From contig CAMYKF010000738.1 in NCBI GenBank assembly GCA_947258905.1, forward strand, positions 1 to 11,962: a stretch of DNA of 11,962 bases, read 5' to 3'. A model generated the notes under the pieces. It worked only from the letters and a program-made list of their open reading frames with translations. It ran no database searches and was not told the DNA's origin. A program made the translations under genes and the position numbers. This document shows positions 5,726 through 11,962 of the stretch, piece by piece. The stretch comes from an uncultured Pirellulaceae bacterium. Its GTDB lineage: Bacteria > Planctomycetota > Planctomycetia > Pirellulales > Pirellulaceae. The first letter of the stretch is position 1; every line of letters starts with the position of its first letter.

Positions 5726-8509
5726 CTATTCCCACAAGTATTCAACGATCAGCTGTTGTTCCTGACCGGCCTGCAGAGCAATCGGACACTGCAATTGTTG
5801 CCCCTCGGCGGTATCCACGATGTCTGCCGGGTGATCGGAAATAATGCGCACCCGCGGCCCGTTGCCAGTCGAATACACGTTCGCCGCTTCCCGGGTGATG
5901 CTCTCGGCCGCTGCAATGCGAAAACGCAAACCGTCGCGGCGCGTGTCCGAAGAAAGCGTGACAACCCGCCGCAGGCAGGATTGTTGAGACGCTTCATCGA
6001 TGGCCGGCAAGTAAAAGTCTTGTACATTGACTTCTTCAAATGTGTACCGAAACGCCGGCCGGCGATTTTCATCCAGCCAGTAACCGCGAAACTGATGGCT
6101 GGGTGGTCGGCCCTCGTCAACAACCCACGGCTCGATTAAATCATCGAGTTCCGGCCCTTTGGCAAACTGGACCGGCCGACCCAGCGGTCGCACGTTACCA
6201 TGGCCTTGCCCGGTCCAGACGCCTGCCGGGTCAACGAATTTGCCGCGCCAGATCATACCGAGTCTCATTTGCTCGGCGTCGAACGCCAGATTCACTCCAC
6301 CGGGATAGCCGACTCCGATCCCGCGTTTACCGATACCGGGATAGCTGCGACGCAGCATTTGAGCTTCGTCACCAACCACGATCTCCAGCGGTTCCCGCAC
6401 CACGCCGCTGGGAGTTCCTGCCTGGCGGCCATCGATCAGGTATTGCCACAACGCCTCAATCTGAAACGCGGCATCGCCACGTATGTCTTCGCGAATTGCC
6501 CGGCCACCCGGCCAGAATGAAGGCATCACAGTATTGGGACTGAATTTCTGCGGGGCCAACATGTATTGATAGTACCAGTCCTTTTTGAGCCGTTCCGACA
6601 TTTCCGTAAGGTCGACGGCGGGCATCGTGTCCGACAACTTGTACTTGTAGGTATGACAGGCTACGCAATTCAGCCCCTTGTTTCCCGCCATTTGCAAACC
6701 CTGTTCGCGCATCGCCTTCTGGTCATCGAAGGTTGCAAATGTGATTTCTGACAGCTGGTCGGTTTCCTGAAACAAGCGCACGAGATGACCGACGTTCTCT
6801 TCACCGTATTGGGGCATGCGTGTCTTCATATAAGGACGAATCACTCGTCCGTTAACCAACACGTCTCGCATCCAGGCCGGCTTCAGTTTTGCTCCTGCTC
6901 CCGTCAACGTGGGCGGAATCCGTCCCTGATCTCCGAGATTCAGGTTGGTGGTCTGGAAGTGCGGGTTGCGTTCAGCCGAGACACCGCCCAGGTTATCGCG
7001 ATCGTGGCAGGCAATGCAGTTGAACGCCTTCAGCGAAACATCAATTTGCTGTTCATTGGTCAGCTTCACTGGATAATTGGTGAGTGCCGCATTAATCGCC
7101 GCCAACTCGGTGTTGTCGAGCGAAAAGACCGGCCGGCTGCCGACGCCATTGTGATCGCCGGTCGACAGGCAGCCTTGCTCGGGTCTCAGTTGCTCAAGTG
7201 CCAGTTGACTTGCCGGCTGCAGGCGTTGATCCTCTGGACCAGCGTGGCAGGCCGTGCAATTGAGTTCGGAAAAAAGAACGCGACCTTGCTCGGCCAGTGC
7301 CTCATCGGTTTCCCAGGGCGTTGCGGGCGGCGCCGGGCGTTGTAACAGATAGTTCGCTATATCTTCAGCCTCAAAGTGCGTCAGCTGCATGTTGGGCATG
7401 CGACCCGAAGGACGCACAGCCAGCGGGTCCTCCAGGAATGCAACGAGCCCCTCGACATTGTATTTGTGTGTGAGATCGCCCAGTGCTACTGAATCACCGA
7501 TTACACTCTCAATCGCCGATTCGTCGCGGTCGGCATGGCAGGCAACGCAACCCACGGAATGAAACAACTCGGCACCGCGCGTCACGGCTTGTTTGTCGAC
7601 GGGCTGAACCTGGAACGAAGCGTCAACTGCCGAAACCAGGTAATGGGTGATCGCCTCAGCCGCTTGCTTGCGCATTGCTTCGTCAAGGTGGCCCAGCATG
7701 TGAGGCATGGAGGTGCCAGGTTTTGCGGACTGGGGTTCCTCGATGAACCTCGCCATGTGGTTGGGGTTCAACCATTGGCTGGACCACTTCAGGTCGGGGG
7801 CATGTCTGGCGGTGACCGTCGGATTGACTTGTTTCGGTTGGTGGCAGGCAACGCAGTTCAGTTCATGAATCAGTACCAAACCGTTGAGTTCCGCGCTTAA
7901 TTGACGCCGGGCGGCTGACGGGAACGCGCCTTCATCAATGGCCGGTCCTCGTTCTCTGACTTCGAACACGTAGCGAACCAGATCAAGGAATTGCTGGCGG
8001 TCCCGAAGCTGGTCAACCAAACCGTCGGGCATACTCGATTTCCGGCCAAATCGCAGTTCGTCCAGATCTGCCTGGCGGATGGAAATCAGCCGGTCAACAT
8101 CGTCGCGATCGCGTAAAACAATCCTTTCCGAATCTTTCTCAACAACCATCCCGTCGAAGGTCTGGCCGTCCAGTGTCACCGCAACAATCGTCTCGAATCC
8201 TTCCTTGATGTCTCGTGAAGGCTCCAGTATCGACTGCACAATTTGTTTATCGGTTGTTCCCTGACTCATCTGACTGAGGTCAGGACCAAACCGGTCTCGT
8301 TCCGACACAGGACGGTGGCACTTGGCGCAATTGATATTGCCCTGGTGAAAAAGAATCGCGCCGCGGACGATGTCACCATCCCGGCGTGCCGCTTTCGCCA
8401 GCCCGTCCGGATCCTCTGCGATCAATCTTTCGCTGAGCGTTTGCGCCGATAAACAGCTTGTCGACAGCATCCATGCGACAAGCGTAGCCAGTTGCAGAAC
8501 GAGTTTCAT
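5726..8509 (-). CDS. Exported hexaheme c-type cytochrome with PVC heme-binding domain
   Basis: A 927-residue protein with signal peptide MKLVLQLATLVAWMLSTSCLSAQ. Six CxxCH heme sites lie at 61-65 (CAKCH), 219-223, 321-325 (both CVACH), 418-422 (CTACH), 498-502 (CIACH) and 615-619 (CVACH). The first module (about 40-190: FGPDLSQM, ILEPSRDIKEGFE, MPDGL) matches the Pirellula/Verrucomicrobium-type heme-binding domain (TIGR02603 pattern). Candidate distal Met ligands sit in MPDGL (Met160), SMPHM (Met268), RMPNM (Met371), RMPQY (Met565) and VMPSF (Met662). The fourth module has no Met at all between 422 and 497. The heme-free C-terminal part (about 700-927; GYPGGVNLAF, WRGKFVD, RYTFEEVNVQDFY) is a beta-rich domain seen next to such cytochromes in PVC bacteria. 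The role is probably periplasmic or surface electron transfer from the dehydrogenase-like protein encoded 63 bases downstream. The start is the ATG directly before the signal peptide; no clear Shine-Dalgarno. Confidence 0.88.
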   Translation of the reverse strand: MKLVLQLATLVAWMLSTSCLSAQTLSERLIAEDPDGLAKAARRDGDIVRGAILFHQGNINCAKCHRPVSERDRFGPDLSQMSQGTTDKQIVQSILEPSRDIKEGFETIVAVTLDGQTFDGMVVEKDSERIVLRDRDDVDRLISIRQADLDELRFGRKSSMPDGLVDQLRDRQQFLDLVRYVFEVRERGPAIDEGAFPSAARRQLSAELNGLVLIHELNCVACHQPKQVNPTVTARHAPDLKWSSQWLNPNHMARFIEEPQSAKPGTSMPHMLGHLDEAMRKQAAEAITHYLVSAVDASFQVQPVDKQAVTRGAELFHSVGCVACHADRDESAIESVIGDSVALGDLTHKYNVEGLVAFLEDPLAVRPSGRMPNMQLTHFEAEDIANYLLQRPAPPATPWETDEALAEQGRVLFSELNCTACHAGPEDQRLQPASQLALEQLRPEQGCLSTGDHNGVGSRPVFSLDNTELAAINAALTNYPVKLTNEQQIDVSLKAFNCIACHDRDNLGGVSAERNPHFQTTNLNLGDQGRIPPTLTGAGAKLKPAWMRDVLVNGRVIRPYMKTRMPQYGEENVGHLVRLFQETDQLSEITFATFDDQKAMREQGLQMAGNKGLNCVACHTYKYKLSDTMPAVDLTEMSERLKKDWYYQYMLAPQKFSPNTVMPSFWPGGRAIREDIRGDAAFQIEALWQYLIDGRQAGTPSGVVREPLEIVVGDEAQMLRRSYPGIGKRGIGVGYPGGVNLAFDAEQMRLGMIWRGKFVDPAGVWTGQGHGNVRPLGRPVQFAKGPELDDLIEPWVVDEGRPPSHQFRGYWLDENRRPAFRYTFEEVNVQDFYLPAIDEASQQSCLRRVVTLSSDTRRDGLRFRIAAAESITREAANVYSTGNGPRVRIISDHPADIVDTAEGQQLQCPIALQAGQEQQLIVEYLWE

Positions 8510-8557
8510 CTAACGCGCATTCCGCTGTTGCAAATTGGGACCCACGCTGCCAGCGCA

Positions 8558-8603
8558 ATCGGCAGCTGTTACTCTGACCCAGTATAGTCAGATTGTCGCC
8601 GAT
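8558..8603 (-). other. Intercistronic stem-loop between Asp-box and cytochrome genes
   Basis: In the 150-base gap, ATCGGC (8558-8563) pairs with GCCGAT (8598-8603), and inside it CTGAC (8574-8578) pairs with GTCAG (8587-8591). No T-run follows on the minus strand, so it is not a standard terminator. It might mark an mRNA processing or partial attenuation point separating the two halves of the cluster. Nothing else, and no promoter I can defend, was seen in this gap. Confidence 0.35.
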
Positions 8604-8659
8604 CAGCTTCCGGTGCCGTTTCAGCTTTCGTGCTTGACCGCGAGGTGTTTTCGATGCTG

Positions 8660-10912
8660 CTAACGCAAACTCTGCCGAATGGGCCCGATATCCAGTAGAA
8701 ACAGACTCAGGCCATGAGTGGCCGCGACCAGGGCACCATCGCGACCTTGAATCGCCAGATCGACAACCGGAGCGGTGGGCAGCGTGTGGCATAGCGATTC
8801 CCAATGCTGGCCTCCATTACTTGACATGTAAACTCCCAGATCCGTGCCAACAAAGATCAGTCCTTCCGTTTCCGGATCTTCCACCAGAGTATTGGCCGAT
8901 TCATGCGGCAAGTTGCCCGCGATCGAGGCCCAGGTTTTTCCAAAGTCATCCGACAGGAAGAGGTAGCATGCGGAATCCGATTCGTTCTTGCCGGACAGTA
9001 CCACGTAAACACGACCAGGATCATGAGCTGATGCAATAATGTCGCGAATCGTCTTGCGGGGCAGCCCACCGCCCGCATCCGCCCAGGTCTCACCTCCGTC
9101 AGCTGTCAGAAATACCTGGCCGCGACCACCGCCCGCCACCAGCCGATCTGCATCCAACGGCGACTCTGCCAGCGCCAGTAAACCGCCCGATGTCAGATCC
9201 GGACTGACGGGCTGCCACGAGTCGCCGCGGTCGCTGGATCGAAACACGCGTTGCGCGGCGCAGTACAGCACCGTTGCACCCGGATGCGTGGAGGGAAAAA
9301 ACGGTGTGTCCCAGGCGAATCGCAATTCGTTCTCGTTTTCGCCAGCGCGGGGTCGAATCCTTTTTGCAGTGCGCAGCCGGCCAAGTCGACTGCGATTCAA
9401 GTCCCCTTGTTGCTGGGTGTAGTACGTTGATTGCGGGTCATTGGGGTCGGGAAAGGTGGAGAAGCCATCGCCACCGTTCCAGGGGTCCAAAAAAACCTGT
9501 TGCCACTGATCGTCTTCACCTTCCTCGTAACGGGCCGTGGCAGGCCCCGCAAATGACGCATTGTCCTGGGTGCCGCCCCAGATATGGAAAGGCGTCTGGT
9601 CGTCAACATGCACTTTGTAAAACTCGGCGATGGGCAAGTTGTTGAGGTGCAACCATGTTTCACCGCGATTCCATGAAACGTACAAGCCGCCATCGTTTCC
9701 GAGCATGACGTGTCGGGGGTTTTGCGGATTGATCCAGATGTCGTGTACGTCGAGGTGCATGCCGATTCCGCGGTGCGGATGCAAACGAAATACCTCGTCC
9801 TTTCTTTTGCTGACCCCGAATCCCCCTTCGCCTTCAAACGTCTTGCCGCCATCTCGCGAGATAATCAGCCGCAAACCGCCAATATAAACTCGATCCGCGT
9901 CGTCCGGCGCAACACGCAGGTCACAAAAGTCCCAACCCACGTAAGTCGGCACGTAGTCGTCGTGCGTTCGCGTCCACGAATCTCCAAAGTCATCCGAGCG
10001 AAACAGTATCGAGGCATTTCTTCGTCGAGCCAGATTCGGTGAAGAGCGATCGGCCATCAATGCATACACCACACCCGGCTCGGAAGCCGAGACATCGATG
10101 GCCACACGATCAATATCCTGTTCCGGCAATCCGCCGCCCAGCCGCTGCCAGGTTTCGCCACCATCATCACTGCGGAAGACGCCGCTGCCCGAACCGCCGC
10201 CCCGATCCCAGGCACTGGCGTAAAGTCGTTGCGGATCGTTCGGGTCGATGACGAGGTCGACAAAGGCAACGCGATCATTTTCAAACAGGACCTGCCGAAA
10301 CGTTTGCCCGCCATCGGACGTTTTGAAAATTCCACGCTGCCCACCTTGCCTGCGTCGACCCATGGCAGCAATATAAACCACGTTCGGGTCATTCGGGTCA
10401 ATCACAAGTTTGCCTATGTGTGCACTCTCGTGCAGTCCCATATTGGTCCAGGTCTTGCCTGCGTCGGTGGATTTGAACACCCCCGTCCCGGCATATGAAG
10501 TCCCCGATAGATGACATTCGCCCGTACCGACCCAGATAATCCCGGGATCGCTCGGTGCAATGGTCAGGTCGCCGACGGCAAAGGTCGATTCATGCTGGAA
10601 GATCGGTTCCCAAGTCAATCCGCCGTTGGTTGTTTTCCAGATGCCGCCAGCGCCGACACCGGCATAAATGGTTCCCGGGTCTCCCCTTGGAACATCAATC
10701 GACTCGATCCTTCCGCCGGCAAATTTGGGTCCCAGCGTTTGCCACTGCAGTTCCCGGAACGAAGAATTCCCGGCCATTTCGCAATGCACTTCCCACGCAT
10801 CCAGTCGTGCTGCGCCACCAATCCTCGGTTCCTGAGCCAGGCCGGTGGCAATCAGGGAAGACAGCACCGTGATGGTGAAAGCCAGATGCCCAAGATATTT
10901 CGCGTACTGCAT
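8660..10912 (-). CDS. Exported sortilin/VPS10-like Asp-box beta-propeller protein
   Basis: A 750-residue protein. The start at 10912 is chosen because MQYAKYLGHLAFTITVLSSL continues into a normal signal peptide ending near LAQ (27); starting at 10972 would put 20 charged residues before it and overlap the upstream gene. Eleven Asp-box-like motifs occur at about 94, 148, 198, 248, 306, 352, 413, 559, 603, 654 and 697 (for example STDAGKTW, SDDGGETW, TADGGETW), enough for two propellers, as in the sortilin-like family. LQWQTLGPKFAGGRIESI at the N-terminus is the usual family entry. It stops soon after the last blade and lacks the fibronectin-like and coiled-coil tail of the relative at 1-1725. 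It probably acts outside the cytoplasm as a binding or hydrolytic propeller; no catalytic residues or substrate can be assigned. It lies 22 bases downstream of the hydrolase gene and 150 bases upstream of the cytochrome gene. No Shine-Dalgarno seen. Confidence 0.85.
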   Translation of the reverse strand: MQYAKYLGHLAFTITVLSSLIATGLAQEPRIGGAARLDAWEVHCEMAGNSSFRELQWQTLGPKFAGGRIESIDVPRGDPGTIYAGVGAGGIWKTTNGGLTWEPIFQHESTFAVGDLTIAPSDPGIIWVGTGECHLSGTSYAGTGVFKSTDAGKTWTNMGLHESAHIGKLVIDPNDPNVVYIAAMGRRRQGGQRGIFKTSDGGQTFRQVLFENDRVAFVDLVIDPNDPQRLYASAWDRGGGSGSGVFRSDDGGETWQRLGGGLPEQDIDRVAIDVSASEPGVVYALMADRSSPNLARRRNASILFRSDDFGDSWTRTHDDYVPTYVGWDFCDLRVAPDDADRVYIGGLRLIISRDGGKTFEGEGGFGVSKRKDEVFRLHPHRGIGMHLDVHDIWINPQNPRHVMLGNDGGLYVSWNRGETWLHLNNLPIAEFYKVHVDDQTPFHIWGGTQDNASFAGPATARYEEGEDDQWQQVFLDPWNGGDGFSTFPDPNDPQSTYYTQQQGDLNRSRLGRLRTAKRIRPRAGENENELRFAWDTPFFPSTHPGATVLYCAAQRVFRSSDRGDSWQPVSPDLTSGGLLALAESPLDADRLVAGGGRGQVFLTADGGETWADAGGGLPRKTIRDIIASAHDPGRVYVVLSGKNESDSACYLFLSDDFGKTWASIAGNLPHESANTLVEDPETEGLIFVGTDLGVYMSSNGGQHWESLCHTLPTAPVVDLAIQGRDGALVAATHGLSLFLLDIGPIRQSLR

Positions 10913-10934
10913 AACAACTCGATAGTGTCGACTT

Positions 10935-11962
10935 CTAACGCTCTGCCCTTTTGTCGGCAGGGAAACGCGCACCCATCCATTCGCTCATCAGTTCAAGATA
11001 GCCAGGAACGAACCCGGATTCCGGACCCGACGTCGTCACGAAGTGGCTGGCAGCCGGAAAAATCCTGATCTGGTAATCCGGATGACCTGCATCAGACAGA
11101 AATTGTCTTAGCGTGGTGGCGCTCTGATTGGGTGGCAGGAACGAATCCCGCTCACCCCAAATGGCGAGCACCGGGCAACGGATGACAGCTGCATTACGAT
11201 ACAGACTTCGATGCAAATCCCGGGAATACCGTCCCGACTCCAGCAGCCGAAAGAACAGGTCGGCGTCCAGATTGACCGCACGCTGGAGCGCGCCATCGGG
11301 ATCGACGGTGGCAAACCAGGGCTCGCTGCTGAATCGCTGCACGACCTGACGCAATGAAACCAGCAGCGACTCTTTCTGTTGCCCGGTCAGTGCACCTTGC
11401 AAACGCGTTTTCGCCAATCTGACCAGAGTGGCCCAGGATTCGTCATTCCATTGGCTCACGCGTGATTGAATCAAAGGCCACTCCACGGTGTCGACACCGC
11501 TGAGCAATACAAAGGCTACCTCTTTGAAGGTCGTCGCCTTCAATATGTCCTGCTCGGCAAGTCCCGCATCGCGGCCCTTTTTTTCAGCGCTGTATCGCAA
11601 CTGATCAAGCACCGGAACGCCCATGGCACCCGAGACGGCGATCACAAAAGCAACCTGTGGTTCCCTGGCTGCGGCCATGATGGCAATATCCGCTCCCTCA
11701 CTGCCGCCAAAGATGCCGACCGAGTCGGCATGAATGCCTGACTTGCTGCCAAGAAAGGCGGCGGCAATTAGGGCCTCGGCGACCCTGTCATCACGACTTT
11801 GCAGCACTGCCATTCCGCTCGACGCACCGGTACCTGGACTGTCGTACACCAATGCCACAACATTGTTGGCGGCAAAATATCGGGCCAGCCTGATTCTCAG
11901 TGGGCCTCGCGGGCTCCGGTCACTCCCGGCCAGAATCACCACCGCCGGCAAATCCCCGGTCG
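10935..11962 (-). CDS. Alpha/beta hydrolase (esterase/acyl-CoA thioester hydrolase-like), 5' partial
   Basis: The frame runs off the right edge: codons before the TTG at 11951 read T-G-D and lead into LPAVVILAGSDRSPRG, the typical first strand and oxyanion loop, so the start is outside the window. The nucleophile elbow is GIFGGSEGAD (Ser at 11700-11702). The acid is in WGERDSFLPP (Asp at 11145-11147), and the catalytic His is in PAASHFVTTSG. Between the elbow and the acid lies a long helical cap of about 150 residues (LDQLRYSAEKKG to RDLHRSLYRNA). Together with VALVYDSPGTGASSG this resembles exported planctomycete hydrolases annotated as acyl-CoA thioester or dienelactone-type hydrolases; the true substrate is unknown. 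A signal peptide would lie upstream of the visible part. The stop is 22 bases before the Asp-box gene, suggesting co-transcription. Confidence 0.83.
   Translation of the reverse strand, partial: TGDLPAVVILAGSDRSPRGPLRIRLARYFAANNVVALVYDSPGTGASSGMAVLQSRDDRVAEALIAAAFLGSKSGIHADSVGIFGGSEGADIAIMAAAREPQVAFVIAVSGAMGVPVLDQLRYSAEKKGRDAGLAEQDILKATTFKEVAFVLLSGVDTVEWPLIQSRVSQWNDESWATLVRLAKTRLQGALTGQQKESLLVSLRQVVQRFSSEPWFATVDPDGALQRAVNLDADLFFRLLESGRYSRDLHRSLYRNAAVIRCPVLAIWGERDSFLPPNQSATTLRQFLSDAGHPDYQIRIFPAASHFVTTSGPESGFVPGYLELMSEWMGARFPADKRAER

Noticed and set aside
5048..6139. 363-codon plus-strand open frame
   Set aside because: It lies antisense across the ends of the dehydrogenase-like and cytochrome genes; its translation has no recognisable domain, while the minus-strand frames carry clear motifs.
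6785..7345. 186-codon plus-strand open frame
   Set aside because: It is a shadow of the cytochrome gene, opposite the region with three CxxCH sites, with no start signal and no family resemblance.
8373..8804. 143-codon minus-strand frame spanning the 150-base gap
   Set aside because: It overlaps the 3' end of the Asp-box gene and the 5' end of the cytochrome gene in another frame; Arg/Ser/Gly-rich composition typical of shadow frames in GC-rich DNA.
10511..11068. 185-codon plus-strand open frame
   Set aside because: It is antisense to the start of the Asp-box gene and the end of the hydrolase gene, both strongly supported.
11949..11951. TTG as the start of the hydrolase
   Set aside because: It falls inside the first beta-strand of the fold; the frame stays open to the window edge and a signal peptide is expected upstream.

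Overview
The window looks like chromosomal DNA of a planctomycete (Pirellulales/Rhodopirellula-like) or a close PVC-group relative. The reasons are a six-heme cytochrome opening with a PVC-type heme-binding domain, a partner beta-propeller of the 'membrane-bound dehydrogenase' type, two exported Asp-box (sortilin/VPS10-like) propeller proteins, weak Shine-Dalgarno signals and loosely packed genes. I see no tRNA, rRNA, CRISPR array, transposase or phage gene.

Layout. Plus strand, 1-4128: the 3' half of a sortilin-like Asp-box protein (1-1725, start outside the window); a 434-base leader with two hairpins and a recurring heptamer (1726-2159); an orphan soluble PAS histidine kinase (2160-3293); and a polyphosphate kinase 2 gene (3404-4128) that has lost an internal segment and is frameshifted. 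A strong intrinsic terminator (4130-4179) closes this strand.

Minus strand, 4178-11962, read right to left: a 5'-truncated alpha/beta hydrolase (11962-10935), a 750-residue Asp-box propeller protein (10912-8660), a 927-residue hexaheme cytochrome c (8509-5726) and a 494-residue dehydrogenase-like beta-propeller (5662-4178). Gaps are 22, 150 and 63 bases, so this may be one transcription unit. The two strands converge at 4128/4178.

How the genes may work together (inference): the last two minus-strand genes look like an exported oxidoreductase pair, a propeller dehydrogenase feeding electrons to a multiheme cytochrome outside the cytoplasm. The Asp-box protein and the hydrolase could act on the same extracellular substrate, which cannot be named from sequence. 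The plus-strand kinase and the broken ppk2 appear unrelated. No clearly new system is present. The points most worth checking are the ppk2 lesion, the methionine-free fourth heme module, and the unassigned four-gene exported cluster.
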